From NCBI RefSeq assembly GCF_003031265.1, contig NZ_CP019966.1, positions 5,205,927 to 5,269,926 of the forward strand: a stretch of 64,000 nt of DNA, written 5' to 3'. The notes beneath the pieces are model-generated. The model was not told the origin of the DNA and ran no database searches. It saw only the letters and a program-made list of their open reading frames with translations. Shown piece after piece: positions 41,950 through 51,038 of the stretch (within the stretch, counting starts at the first letter, position 1; each line of letters starts with the position of its first letter). Position numbers and translations under genes: made by a program. This DNA is from Rhodopseudomonas palustris. Lineage in GTDB: Bacteria > Pseudomonadota > Alphaproteobacteria > Rhizobiales > Xanthobacteraceae.

Positions 41950-43635
41950 TTACAGGGCGTCGAATTTGTAAGCCGCTTGCAAGAAGGTTCCATAGCGCTC
42001 GGTGCGTGCCGGCTGGGTCTGACAGGGGCACTCCGTGCCGAAGATATTGGTGTAGGCGTTAGTGGTCGCCCACATCGCCCAATACCGCGCACCGGCGCCA
42101 ATGCTGAAAGCGCTGTTCAACTGATACGACAGGATGGCTTCGAGCTGAACGCCCTGCCCGGTGCCCTGCGACGGCGAGACCTTGTCGGTGACATCCGTGC
42201 GCAGCAAATGAGTGTCGGTTCCGAAGGTCTTCACATAGGGCAGATAGGCCGCATCGGCCGAGAGCTTAAACCCACGGCCAAGCCCGATCTCACCATTGAG
42301 GCCGACCCGCAACGAGTGCCAGGTGTCATTCTGGGTGATAGCGAGAACGGCAGCCGAAATCGGTCGAGCACAGACCAGCGACGTGGCGCCCGCGGTCTGA
42401 ATGCAGCCATAGGCCGATTTGTTCTCGCGATAGTAATTGTAACCCACGAACCCGCCGAACTTGTAGTCGGACCCGCGTAGCAGATTGTAACCGACATCGA
42501 GCGTCGCATAGGCGATGCTGCCCTTGACCGGATCGGACAACGTATTCGAGTAGGGGATGCCGTCGGTGGCGATCCAGTCCTCGTCGTTCATATGTCCACT
42601 CAGCAGGGTGCCGCCGCCGGCGAAGCCCTTGAGGAAGGTATCGTAGGGACCATCGACGCGACCGAATGCCTCGCCCGATGCCGCGGTGCTTTGATAGGTC
42701 AATCGCGAGATCAGGACATTCTGAGTGCCCTGATCGAAGGTCGCCCCGAGATCCTTCTGGAAGCGCCCCGAACTGTACCAGACGCGACCGCCGACCTCGA
42801 CCGCGCCACGTTCGACGACATCGATCCCGGCTTGGGAGCCGCGCAGATGATAGTCGTCGAAGCGTGCGTCGACATCGCCGCCGAATTTCAGATTGAGGCC
42901 GACCTTTACCGCATGCAGGTCCTGCTCGACCTTGCTGGTGCCGGGGGGCGTGGCGAAAAGACCGACGCCCGGCACCAGCCGTTCGCTGCCCGGCGTCGCC
43001 ATGTCACGACTGCCGAAATCGGCGTAGTTGTATTCGAGCTTCACCGACCAGGCCGGCGCGAGCGCCCGTTCGATGCCGGCGCCGATGGTCCAGCCCCAAC
43101 GACCGTCGTTGACGTCGGTCGAGTTTCCGAGCGGATAGCCGACGGCGATGTCGAGCCGTTCACTCAGGAGAGCCGCGCCGCCTTTGGCGTAGAGCAGCGT
43201 GCGGCCGGCGGGGCCGGTGATAAATCCGGCACGGCCGGTCAGCGTCGCCAACGCATCCTGGCGGACGCGGCAATTGGACGAAACGAACAACCCCGACGAC
43301 GCCATGCAGGTGTTGGTGCCCTTGGCGTTCATCGAACTGAGATCGGCCTCGACGCCGATCAGCCAATTTGCGTTCGGCTGATAGTTATAGCCGACCTGGA
43401 TGCCGGCAAGTGCCGCCGGGCTGCGAACGCTGCCGCCGTAAAGACCGGGGCCGGCAGGGTCGCTGAAGCTCGACGAACCGAAGCTGCCGCCGACATGAAC
43501 GCCCCAATACAGACCGGCCCAGTTCCACGACACCGGCGCCACCGGCATGAGCGGAGGAAAGCGCGGCATGTCGGCCGCTGCGGCCGGCGCAATTACCGTC
43601 GCGAGCATGGCGGCGGTAACAAGGATTCGACTCAT
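41950..43635 (-). CDS. Outer-membrane protein with two different beta-barrel domains in tandem
   Basis: A 561-residue exported protein. The signal peptide covers about 1-23. Residues of about 24-255 look like the Omp25/Omp31 opacity-type barrel of Brucella and rhizobia (WNWAGLYWGVHVGGSFG; VGYNYQPNANWLIGVEADLS; VKLEYNYADFG). From about 275 to 561 a second barrel-like region with omptin-like appearance follows (EVGGRVWYSSGRFQKDL; GYNLLRGSDYKFGGFVGYNYYRENKSAYGC; ends AAYKFDAL). A linker around FGGDVDARFDDYHLRGSQAG joins the two. The start at 43635 is set by the signal peptide; an upstream start at 43659 adds eight residues. Both halves end in aromatic or aliphatic residues as needed for barrel insertion. 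The function is unknown. Confidence 0.78.
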   Translation of the reverse strand: MSRILVTAAMLATVIAPAAAADMPRFPPLMPVAPVSWNWAGLYWGVHVGGSFGSSSFSDPAGPGLYGGSVRSPAALAGIQVGYNYQPNANWLIGVEADLSSMNAKGTNTCMASSGLFVSSNCRVRQDALATLTGRAGFITGPAGRTLLYAKGGAALLSERLDIAVGYPLGNSTDVNDGRWGWTIGAGIERALAPAWSVKLEYNYADFGSRDMATPGSERLVPGVGLFATPPGTSKVEQDLHAVKVGLNLKFGGDVDARFDDYHLRGSQAGIDVVERGAVEVGGRVWYSSGRFQKDLGATFDQGTQNVLISRLTYQSTAASGEAFGRVDGPYDTFLKGFAGGGTLLSGHMNDEDWIATDGIPYSNTLSDPVKGSIAYATLDVGYNLLRGSDYKFGGFVGYNYYRENKSAYGCIQTAGATSLVCARPISAAVLAITQNDTWHSLRVGLNGEIGLGRGFKLSADAAYLPYVKTFGTDTHLLRTDVTDKVSPSQGTGQGVQLEAILSYQLNSAFSIGAGARYWAMWATTNAYTNIFGTECPCQTQPARTERYGTFLQAAYKFDAL

Positions 43636-43710
43636 GGCAACACACTCTGCTCGGCACAACGATGCCGAGCAGAGTGCGCGCTAGGGATTAAAAAAGTGGT
43701 AACCCTGTTT

Positions 43711-43727
43711 GTTAGCTAGCTGCTAAC
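43711..43727 (-). terminator. Small hairpin at the htpG stop codon, weak terminator
   Basis: GTTAGC and GCTAAC (43711-43716 and 43722-43727) pair around a 5-base loop; on the minus strand a T-run (ACTTTTTTAATCC) follows about 14 bases after the hairpin. Too weak to call with confidence. Confidence 0.3.
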
Positions 43728-45609
43728 CATGCGCAACCACGCCACGCAGCACCAGCCGGTTGAGCCGGCTGGCGAAGGCGGCGGGATCTTCGGGCAGTTC
43801 GCCGTCGAGGATCTGCGCCTGTTCGAGCAGCAAGAACGCAAGATCGGCGGCTTCCGCCTTGTCGGTCTTGGTATCGCCGAGCGTCGCAACCAGCGGATGC
43901 TGCAGATTGATCTCGAGGATCGGCTTGGAGCCGGCGCCTTTATTGGCGCGCGCCAGCAGCTTCTCGAGTTCGCGATCCGGCCCCATGCCGCCAGCGACCA
44001 GACACGATGCGCTCGACGTCAGCCGCTGCGAGGCTTTGACGTCGGAAACGCGATCGCCGAGCGCGTCCTTGATCACCGCGATCACGGTAGCCTCGTCGGC
44101 CTTGGTCTCGTCCTTCGTGTCCTTGTCCTGGTCTTGCTCCAGCTTCGGGATCAGATCGAAATTGACGTCGCCCTGGCTCAGCGACTTCAGCGGCTTGCCG
44201 CCGAAATCGAGCTGCGCGGAGGTCCAGAACGCATCAACCGGATCGGTCAGCAGCAGCACTTCGATGCCGCGCGCGGTGGCCGATTCCAGCTTCGGGTTGG
44301 ACTTCAGCCGTTCCAGCGAGTCGCCGACCAAATAGTAGATCTCGGTCTGGTTCTCCTTCATCGCCTCGACATACTGCTTCAGCGAGCGCTTCTCACCGGC
44401 CGTGGTGGTGAAGCGGGCCAGCGACAGCAGCTTCTCGCGGCGCTCGAAGTCCTCGTACAGGCCTTCCTTCAGCACCGGGCCGAACGAATCCCAGATCTTG
44501 GTGAAGTCCTCCGGCTTCTTCTCGGCGAGGCTTTCCAGCTCGCTGATCACCTTGCCGGTCACCGCGGTGCGGATCTGCGCGAGCTGCGGATTCTTCTGCA
44601 GCATCTCGCGCGACAGGTTGAGCGGCAGATCCTCGGAGTCGATCACGCCGCGCAGGAAGCGCAGGTAGGGCGGCAGCAACTCGGCTTCCGAGGTGATGAA
44701 GACGCGGCGGACATAGAGCTTGATCTTGCCCTTGCGCTCCGGCTCGAACAGATCGAACGGCTTGGTCGACGGCGCGAACAGCAGCACCGCATAGGACTGC
44801 CGGCCCTCGGCGCGATAATGCAGCGTCATCGCCGGCTCGTCGAAGGCGCCCGCGATCTGCTTGTAGGCCTGCTTGTAGTCGTCCTCGCTCAGCTCCGACT
44901 TCGAGCGCTGCCACAGCGCGCTCGCCGAATTGATCTGACGCGGCTCGCCCTCTTCCGGCACTAGCTCGATCGGGAACTGGATGTTGTCCGAGTACTCGGT
45001 GACGATCCGTTCGATCTGCCAGTCTTCGAGATATTTCGACGCGTCAGGCTTCAGGTGCAGCACGATCTCGGTGCCGCGCTCGACCCGCGCTGCCGCCTCT
45101 TCGGATGCAGGGGCGATCTCGAAGCCGGCGCCGCCGGCGGACGTCCAGGTCCACACATCGTTCGAGCCGGCGCGGCGGCTGGTGACGGTGATCTTATCGG
45201 CCACCATGAAGGCGGCGTAGAAGCCGACGCCGAACTGGCCGATCAGGCCGGCGCTGTCCTTGGTCTCGGTGAGCTTGGAGATGAAGGATTTGGTGCCGGA
45301 CTTGGCGATGGTGCCGAGATTGTCGATCAACTCCTGACGGTCCATGCCGATGCCGTTGTCGACGATCGTCAGGGTGTCGGGCGCCTTCTTTGGGATGATC
45401 CGGATCTTCGGCTCGCCGCCCTTTTCCATCAGCTCGGGCTTTGCGATCGACTCGTAGCGCAGCTTGTCGAGCGCGTCCGACGCGTTCGAAATCAGCTCGC
45501 GCAGGAAGATGTCGGTCTCGGAATAGACCGAGTGCACCATCAGGTTCAAAAGCTCGGCCACTTCAGCCTGGAACGGCTTCGTCTCGCTGGCGGTATCAGT
45601 CATGGTCAT
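43723..45609 (-). CDS. htpG: Molecular chaperone HtpG (Hsp90)
   Basis: A 628-residue ATP-dependent chaperone in the cytoplasm. The N-terminal GHKL ATPase domain has [24 protein letters not shown] and [16 protein letters not shown]. The middle domain has [38 protein letters not shown], and the C-terminal dimerisation domain covers about 515-628. All match the family at normal length. The start at 45609 (MTMTDTASE) or 45603 is likely; a longer frame from 45819 runs into the upstream kinase. It lies 88 bases after the kinase gene of the PepSY operon on the same strand. A heat-shock promoter was not identified. Confidence 0.97.
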   Translation of the reverse strand: MTMTDTASETKPFQAEVAELLNLMVHSVYSETDIFLRELISNASDALDKLRYESIAKPELMEKGGEPKIRIIPKKAPDTLTIVDNGIGMDRQELIDNLGTIAKSGTKSFISKLTETKDSAGLIGQFGVGFYAAFMVADKITVTSRRAGSNDVWTWTSAGGAGFEIAPASEEAAARVERGTEIVLHLKPDASKYLEDWQIERIVTEYSDNIQFPIELVPEEGEPRQINSASALWQRSKSELSEDDYKQAYKQIAGAFDEPAMTLHYRAEGRQSYAVLLFAPSTKPFDLFEPERKGKIKLYVRRVFITSEAELLPPYLRFLRGVIDSEDLPLNLSREMLQKNPQLAQIRTAVTGKVISELESLAEKKPEDFTKIWDSFGPVLKEGLYEDFERREKLLSLARFTTTAGEKRSLKQYVEAMKENQTEIYYLVGDSLERLKSNPKLESATARGIEVLLLTDPVDAFWTSAQLDFGGKPLKSLSQGDVNFDLIPKLEQDQDKDTKDETKADEATVIAVIKDALGDRVSDVKASQRLTSSASCLVAGGMGPDRELEKLLARANKGAGSKPILEINLQHPLVATLGDTKTDKAEAADLAFLLLEQAQILDGELPEDPAAFASRLNRLVLRGVVAHG

Positions 45610-45697
45610 GGCGAATGTCGCTGGTCCTGGAGAAGGAATGTGAGGGAAAACCGGGATATAGCGCTGGCGGGCGCGATGGCAAGATCGCCGCGCCGGC

Positions 45698-47074
45698 CTA
45701 GATGCCCGGACCGGCCGAGGCCACCGCGGAGCAGCAGCAGGCTTTGAGACCGCCGAGTTCGGAGCGCGACAGCCGCAGGCCCCAGCCATAGGCGTCGAGC
45801 ACGTCCTGGACAATGGCAAGGCCCAGCCCGGCGCCCTCGCCGCGCTGATCGAGCCGGATGCCGCGCGACAGCACCTCGGTGCGCGCCGCTTCGTCCAAGC
45901 CCTCGCCGTCGTCTTCGATCACGATGCAAAATTCGTCGGCGTCGCAGGCGGTGCCGATCCGGACCCTGGACTTGGCGTGTCGGGTGGCATTGTCGAGCAG
46001 ATTGCCGAGCACCTCGGCGAGATCGGTGCGCTCGATCGGCACCGCCACATAGTCGGCGACCTCGATGGCGTAGTCGATCGCGCGACCGGCCGGGGTGCGC
46101 GACTGGATCGTCACCAGAGAGCGCACCAGCGGCAGCAGCTCGACCGCCACGCTCTCCCCGCGCCGTACCGCGCCGCGCAGCCGGGCCCGCGCCAGCTCGC
46201 GGTCGACATGCCGGCTCATCGCCGCGCCCACCGCTTCGATATCGCGTGCGAGCTTGTCCTCACCGCGCTCGCGCAGCCGCGCCGCCGCGCCGGCGAGCGC
46301 GGCCAGCGGCGTCTTCAGGCCATGGGCGAGATCGGCGGCGCGGTCGCGCGAGCGCTCGATCTCGCGCGCCTGGGCTTCGAGTAGCGCGTTGACCTCCTCG
46401 ACCAGCGGGCGGACTTCGTCCGGCACCGCCTCGGGCAGCCGGCGGCTGCGGCCGGAGCGGATCGCGGCAACGTCCCGGCGTAGCGCCGCGAGCGGCCGCA
46501 AGCCGAGCATCACCTGCACCGAGGTGGCGAGCGCCAGCACCACGCCGAACACGCCGAGCGCGACCACGAGATCGCGCGCGAACGCCTTGCCGGCCGCATC
46601 GACCCGCGCCAGATCGACCGCCACCGCGGCCCGAATCGGGACGCTCTTACCGCCCATGGTGAGCTGCACGCGGCGCTCGACGATCGACAGACGCGAGCCG
46701 AACGGGCCGGCGATGTCGTGGTGATGCACCTCCCCGGGGCCGGGCTGATCAATCGGCACCGTCAGCCGGTCGTCCCACAGCGAGCGCGAGCGGACGAGCT
46801 GATCACCGTCGTCGCCAACCTGCCAGTACAGTCCCGACAGCGGCTCGGAGAACCGCGGATCGGTCGGCGGACGCACCACCGCAAGCCGGCCATCCGGTCC
46901 GGCCTCGATGCCGGCGAGCAGCTGCTTCAGCGACACTTCGAGATCGTCCGCGATGGTGCGGGTGACGTGGCGCTCGAACAGGATGGTGAGCGCGAAGCCG
47001 GCGATGCTCAGCGCGATCAGGATCGCCGCGGCACCGCCGGCGATCAACCGCAGCCGCAGCGAGCTGTGCTTCAT
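45698..47074 (-). CDS. Sensor histidine kinase (PhoQ-type H-box) of the PepSY operon
   Basis: A 458-residue membrane kinase. TM1 is at about 12-33, then a periplasmic domain of about 130 residues (with [12 protein letters not shown], three His in a row), TM2 at about 168-190, a HAMP-like linker, and an H-box around His251 in [14 protein letters not shown], the pattern of PhoQ-like kinases. The HATPase domain has [21 protein letters not shown] and [15 protein letters not shown]. The C-terminus is Cys-rich ([11 protein letters not shown]). The start overlaps the response-regulator stop (ATGA), so the two are translated together. Confidence 0.92.
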   Translation of the reverse strand: MKHSSLRLRLIAGGAAAILIALSIAGFALTILFERHVTRTIADDLEVSLKQLLAGIEAGPDGRLAVVRPPTDPRFSEPLSGLYWQVGDDGDQLVRSRSLWDDRLTVPIDQPGPGEVHHHDIAGPFGSRLSIVERRVQLTMGGKSVPIRAAVAVDLARVDAAGKAFARDLVVALGVFGVVLALATSVQVMLGLRPLAALRRDVAAIRSGRSRRLPEAVPDEVRPLVEEVNALLEAQAREIERSRDRAADLAHGLKTPLAALAGAAARLRERGEDKLARDIEAVGAAMSRHVDRELARARLRGAVRRGESVAVELLPLVRSLVTIQSRTPAGRAIDYAIEVADYVAVPIERTDLAEVLGNLLDNATRHAKSRVRIGTACDADEFCIVIEDDGEGLDEAARTEVLSRGIRLDQRGEGAGLGLAIVQDVLDAYGWGLRLSRSELGGLKACCCSAVASAGPGI

Positions 47075-47736
47075 GGACGCTCGTCCGGCACGATGTAACC
47101 GAAGCCGCGTCGGGTCTCGATCAGCTCAGTGCCGATCTTGCGGCGAACCCGACCGACCAGCACCTCGATGGCGTTGGAATCATGGGCGTCGTCCTGGCCG
47201 TAGATGTTCTCGGCCAGCTCGTATTGCGACACCACCCGGCCGCGATGCAGTACCAGATAGGACGCCAGCCGGTATTCCAGCGGTGACAGCGACACCGGCT
47301 TGCCGCCGACGCTGACCTGCATCTGCCGCTCGTCGAGCGTAACCTCGCCGATGGTGACCACCGACGAGGCATGACCGGCCGAGCGCCGCACGATGGAGCG
47401 GAGCCGCGCCAGCAGCTCCTCCATCTGAAACGGCTTCGGCAGATAGTCGTCGGCGCCGGCATCGATACCGTCGACCCGTTCGGCCCAGCTGCCGCGAGCG
47501 GTGAGGATCAGCACCGGGGTAAGGCGGCCGTTGTCGCGCCAGCGCTTCAGGATGGTGAGCCCGTCGAGCCCGGGCAGACCGAGGTCGAGGATGATGGCGG
47601 CATAATCTTCGGTATCGCCGCGAAACCACGCCTCTTCGCCGTCACCGACGATCTCGGTAAGGTAACCGGCTTCGCCGAGGCCGCGCGCCAGCTCCGACGC
47701 GATCCGGCTGTCGTCCTCGACCACCAGCACCCGCAT
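47071..47736 (-). CDS. OmpR-family response regulator of the PepSY operon
   Basis: A 221-residue response regulator. The receiver domain (about 1-115) has the acidic EDD at 7-9, the phospho-acceptor Asp51 in AIILDLGLPGLDG, and Lys in YLPKPFQME. The winged-helix domain (about 125-220) has LSPLEYRLASYLVLHRGRVVSQYELAENIYGQDDAHDSNAIEVLVGRVRRKIG and TRRGFGYIV. The sequence is close to PhoP/QseB/BasR-type regulators. The start at 47736 has AAGGAG at good spacing; ATG at 47739 is only 2 bases from it. It overlaps the PepSY gene stop (TGATG) and the kinase start (ATGA). Confidence 0.94.
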   Translation of the reverse strand: MRVLVVEDDSRIASELARGLGEAGYLTEIVGDGEEAWFRGDTEDYAAIILDLGLPGLDGLTILKRWRDNGRLTPVLILTARGSWAERVDGIDAGADDYLPKPFQMEELLARLRSIVRRSAGHASSVVTIGEVTLDERQMQVSVGGKPVSLSPLEYRLASYLVLHRGRVVSQYELAENIYGQDDAHDSNAIEVLVGRVRRKIGTELIETRRGFGYIVPDERP

Positions 47737-48074
47737 CATTTCTCCTTGGTGCGCCGGATCTCGCCACTGCGCCCATCGACATAGACTTCGTACAGCCGGC
47801 CGGCCTTGTCGACCACGATGAATTCGTACAGCCACTGATCGTGGTGGCGTTCGATCTCGACGCCGGTGATCTCGCCGGGGAGTTTGTCGCGAATCTGGCC
47901 GAGCAGTTCGGCGAGGGGGCGGATTTCGCCGCGCTCGACGGCGAGGCGGGCTTCGTCATGATCCTGGCGGTGGTCGTGGGCGCCGTGATTGTGCTCATGC
48001 GCCAGCAGGCGCGCCGACGGCAGCGGTGCCGCGGCGATCAGGGCTGCGAAGATGAAAATGAACGGGCGCCCCAT
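47736..48074 (-). CDS. Exported PepSY-domain protein with a His-rich segment
   Basis: A 112-residue exported protein. The signal peptide covers about 1-25 (MGRPFIFIFAALIAAAPLPSARLLA). Residues 26-42 are His/Asp-rich (HEHNHGAHDHRQDHDEA), a likely metal-binding stretch. The PepSY domain follows at about 45-108 (ARLAVERGEIRPLAELLGQI, GVEIERHHDQWLYEFIVVD, LYEVYVDGRSGEI). PepSY domains are usually periplasmic and can inhibit peptidases or bind metals. It is the first gene of an operon with a response regulator and a PhoQ-type kinase, with overlapping stop and start. A role in sensing a divalent metal or antimicrobial peptides fits the layout but is not proven. Confidence 0.88.
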   Translation of the reverse strand: MGRPFIFIFAALIAAAPLPSARLLAHEHNHGAHDHRQDHDEARLAVERGEIRPLAELLGQIRDKLPGEITGVEIERHHDQWLYEFIVVDKAGRLYEVYVDGRSGEIRRTKEK

Positions 48075-48156
48075 CGGTGCTTCGGCCGGCTCCTTTCGAA
48101 ACCGCCAGTCTGGCGCCCGGCCGCTGACCGCTCGCTGACAATAATCAAACCCGCCG

Positions 48157-48465
48157 TCAGCCGCCGTTCCGCGAGAACAACGGCCGCAGCACCCCGGCCA
48201 CCAGCCCGGCGGCGATCAGCAGGCCGACGACCGGAATCCATAACAGGAACGCCCCGAGCAGCAGCACGAGCACCACCGCAATCACCGCCCCGATCGCCAG
48301 CGCCATCAAAAACAGCCCGAGCGGCCCGACTTTGCCGACGAAGACGTGCTCGGTGGTGTTCTGGTCGATGAATATCCGAGTCCCCATCGGATCGTGGGTC
48401 TGTCCCGGCGGAATGATCTCCGGCTCATAGCGCGGCCGCTCCGGCGGCCTGGATTGATCGGTCAT
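48157..48465 (-). CDS. Small membrane protein of unknown function
   Basis: A 102-residue protein. The first 45 residues are polar and Pro-rich (SRPPERPRYEPEIIPPGQ), then two hydrophobic helices at about 47-70 and 72-92 (GLFLMALAIGAVIAVVLVLLLG, and LWIPVVGLLIAAGLVAGVL) and a short basic tail. AAGGA lies 8 bases before the chosen ATG at 48465. It is on the same strand as, and 82 bases upstream of, the PepSY gene, so it may belong to the same transcript. No family is recognised with certainty. Confidence 0.7.
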   Translation of the reverse strand: MTDQSRPPERPRYEPEIIPPGQTHDPMGTRIFIDQNTTEHVFVGKVGPLGLFLMALAIGAVIAVVLVLLLGAFLLWIPVVGLLIAAGLVAGVLRPLFSRNGG

Positions 48466-48648
48466 GATGCGAGTCCTTGGGGCGCGCGCGGGTCGGCTCC
48501 GGCGCGAATCCAGCATAGCCACAAAGGTGGCGAGCGCGAGAGCGTTTCCACAGGGTTACGCGGCGATCGGCCGCGCGGCACGCCGTTTCGAGGCAGCAAT
48601 ACCGGTGAGGTGGTGCGCTCCGGGCCGAAAAGCCGTAGCCGAACGAAC

Positions 48649-49773
48649 TCAGGACGCCTGCAGGAGTTCCTTGGCCTGTGCCACCCGTTCCGGGAAGGCG
48701 GCAGCCAGCGCGGCCCGGTCGGCTTTCAGCACGCCGCGCTCGGTGATCAGGCCGGTGACCAGGCGCGCCGGGGTGACGTCGAAGCCGTAATTGGCGACCT
48801 TGGAGCCTTGCGGCACGATCCGCACCGTCTCGATCCGGCCGTCACTGGTACGGCCGGTCATGTCGGTCACTTCCGCGGCCTCGCGCTGCTCGATCGGGAT
48901 TTCGCGGACGCCGTCGTGGATAGTGAAGTCGATCGTCGGCGACGGCAGCGCGACATAGAACGGCACCTTGTTGTCGGCCGCTGCCAGCGCCTTCAGATAG
49001 GTGCCGATCTTGTTGCAGACATCGCCATCCGCGGTGACGCGGTCGGTGCCGACGATGACGATATCGACCATCCCGTGCTGCATCAGATGGCCGCCGGTAT
49101 TGTCCGGAATCACGGTGTGGTCGACACCGTGATGGCCGAGCTCCCAGGCGGTCAGCGACGCGCCCTGGTTACGCGGGCGGGTCTCGTCAGCATACACATG
49201 GATGGGAATACCAGCATCGAACGCTTGATAGATCGGCGCGGTGGCGGTGCCCCAATCCACGGTCGCGAGCCAGCCGGCATTGCAATGGGTCAGCACGTTG
49301 ACGCGTTCGCCGGGTTTCTTGGTCGCCGCGATCGCCTCGATCAGCTTCAGGCCGCTGGCGCCGATCGCCTGATTGATCGCGACGTCTTCGTCGGCGATCT
49401 CACCGGCACGCCGATACGCCGCCGCAACGCGATCCGCCGGCTGAATTGGGGCGAGCGCACGGCGCATCTCGTCGAGCGCCCACTTCAGATTGATAGCAGT
49501 CGGCCGGGTGGCGACCAGCTTGGCGTAAGCGGCATCGAGCCCGGCGTCGGAGGCATCCTCACGCATTGCCAGCGCCATGCCGTAGGCTGCGGTCGCGCCG
49601 ATCAGCGGCGCGCCGCGCACCAGCATGGTGCGGATCGCATCGGCCGCCTCATCGGAGCTGGTCAGCTTCACCACCACGTAGTCGTGCGGCAGCCGGCGCT
49701 GATCGATAGTGCCGACGGTCCAGCCATCAGCCTCGAGCCAGATCGTGCGGGTATGCTTGCCGTCGACTTTCAT
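48649..49773 (-). CDS. mtnA: 5-methylthioribose-1-phosphate isomerase MtnA
   Basis: A 374-residue enzyme that turns 5-methylthioribose-1-phosphate into 5-methylthioribulose-1-phosphate. Seen: [21 protein letters not shown] and NLKWALDEM, the catalytic Cys in [19 protein letters not shown], the [18 protein letters not shown] region, and the catalytic Asp in [19 protein letters not shown], then PSPTIDFTI. It lies beside mtnP, the enzyme for the previous step, but no mtnB, C, D or K is near. In Rhodopseudomonas palustris and Rhodospirillum rubrum this pair works in a route that recycles the methylthio part other than by the full Met cycle. The gap from mtnP (111 bases) holds a family E repeat. 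Confidence 0.96.
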   Translation of the reverse strand: MKVDGKHTRTIWLEADGWTVGTIDQRRLPHDYVVVKLTSSDEAADAIRTMLVRGAPLIGATAAYGMALAMREDASDAGLDAAYAKLVATRPTAINLKWALDEMRRALAPIQPADRVAAAYRRAGEIADEDVAINQAIGASGLKLIEAIAATKKPGERVNVLTHCNAGWLATVDWGTATAPIYQAFDAGIPIHVYADETRPRNQGASLTAWELGHHGVDHTVIPDNTGGHLMQHGMVDIVIVGTDRVTADGDVCNKIGTYLKALAAADNKVPFYVALPSPTIDFTIHDGVREIPIEQREAAEVTDMTGRTSDGRIETVRIVPQGSKVANYGFDVTPARLVTGLITERGVLKADRAALAAAFPERVAQAKELLQAS

Positions 49774-49796
49774 GGTGCCTCGCTGAGATCGAATCG

Positions 49797-49879
49797 GTCA
49801 TTGCGAGCGAAGCGAAGCAGTCCAGAAGTTCACACGCCAAGCACTGGATTGCTTCGTCGCTTCCGTTCCTCGCAATGAC
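49797..49879. repeat. Intergenic inverted repeat, family E (GTCATTGCGAG...), first copy
   Basis: Arms GTCATTGCGAGCGAAGCGAAG and CTTCCGTTCCTCGCAATGAC (ending at 49879), with CCAGAAGT / CACTGG at the centre, form an imperfect hairpin. It lies between mtnP and mtnA. A better paired copy is at 52197-52277. Confidence 0.8.
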
Positions 49880-49884
49880 GAGGT

Positions 49885-50760
49885 TTACGCCTTCAAAACC
49901 CGCCCGGCCACCGCGTCGAGCTTCTTCAGCAGTTCCGGATCACGCGCTTCGGGGGCGGTAATGAAGGCGGCATCGAGGGCGCGGTCGGAGCCTATCGGGC
50001 ATTCCTCGTGCTCGCGCGGGAAGTCCTGCGCCAACCGCGCCACCAGGCTCTTGGCCTTCTCGGCGTTGGAAGTGAGAACGCGGACGATGTCCTGCACCGT
50101 CACCGCGTCATGGTCCGGGTGCCAGCAGTCGAAATCGGTGACCATCGCCACCGTCGCGTAGCAAATTTCCGCCTCACGGGCGAGCTTGGCCTCCGGCATG
50201 TTGGTCATGCCGATCACCGAATAGCCGAGCTGCTTGTAGGTCATGCTCTCCGCATAGCTGGAGAACTGCGGACCTTCCATGCACAGATAGGTGCCGCCGC
50301 GCGCTACCGGAATGCCCTCGGCCTCCGCCGCAGCCGCAAGGTGGATGCGCAGCCGCGGGCTCACCGGGTGCGCCATCGAGACGTGGGCGACGCAGCCTTT
50401 GCCGAAGAACGAGCTTTCGCGCTTGTAGGTGCGGTCGACGAACTGATCGACCAGCACGAAGGTGCCGGGCGGCAGCTCTTCCTTGAACGAACCGCAGGCC
50501 GACAGCGAGATCAGGTCGGTGACGCCGGCGCGCTTCAGCACGTCGATATTGGCGCGGTAGTTGATGTCGGAGGGCGACAGCCGGTGGCCCTTGTCATGGC
50601 GCGGCATAAACACGATCGGCAGGCCGGCGATATTGCCGCGCCGCACCGCGGAAGACGGCTGCCCCCACGGGCTCGCGATCGCTTCCTCTCGGACGTCTTC
50701 CAGCCCGGGCAAATCATAGATCCCGGAGCCGCCGATAATGCCGAGCACGGCCTTAGTCAT
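49885..50760 (-). CDS. mtnP: S-methyl-5'-thioadenosine phosphorylase MtnP
   Basis: A 291-residue phosphorylase that splits methylthioadenosine into adenine and methylthioribose-1-phosphate. Features: GIIGGSGIYDLPGL at the start, MPRHDKGHRLSPSDINYRANI, LISLSACGSFKEELPPGTFVLVDQFVDRTYKRESSFFGKGCVAHVSMAHPVSP, and the family motif GGTYLCMEGPQFSSYAES. Length and motifs match MtnP-type purine phosphorylases. It is the upstream member of the mtnPA pair on the minus strand. The start at 50760 agrees with the family. About 280 bases without a gene lie upstream before the divergent dehydrogenase gene. Confidence 0.96.
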   Translation of the reverse strand: MTKAVLGIIGGSGIYDLPGLEDVREEAIASPWGQPSSAVRRGNIAGLPIVFMPRHDKGHRLSPSDINYRANIDVLKRAGVTDLISLSACGSFKEELPPGTFVLVDQFVDRTYKRESSFFGKGCVAHVSMAHPVSPRLRIHLAAAAEAEGIPVARGGTYLCMEGPQFSSYAESMTYKQLGYSVIGMTNMPEAKLAREAEICYATVAMVTDFDCWHPDHDAVTVQDIVRVLTSNAEKAKSLVARLAQDFPREHEECPIGSDRALDAAFITAPEARDPELLKKLDAVAGRVLKA

Positions 50761-51038
50761 GGACTGTCTCCCCGACGAAAGCGTTTTCGAGCGAAGTGGT
50801 CACCGGTTCGCGTGAAGAAAACGCGTCACAACAAATCTGCCGCCGCATTCAACATGCGGGCGGGGCAGCGACAACCCCTTACGGCGGCGGATCAGCCAAA
50901 CGTCTTATCTTACCGCGTTGTCGGACACGCCCATGACGCGCCGTCGCCGCGACGAATTTTCCTGTTCCCGAACCTACGACGATCGGATTAGGATCGTCGC
51001 TAAGGCCACGCAAAAGCGGCCAAGGGGAGAGAAACAAC

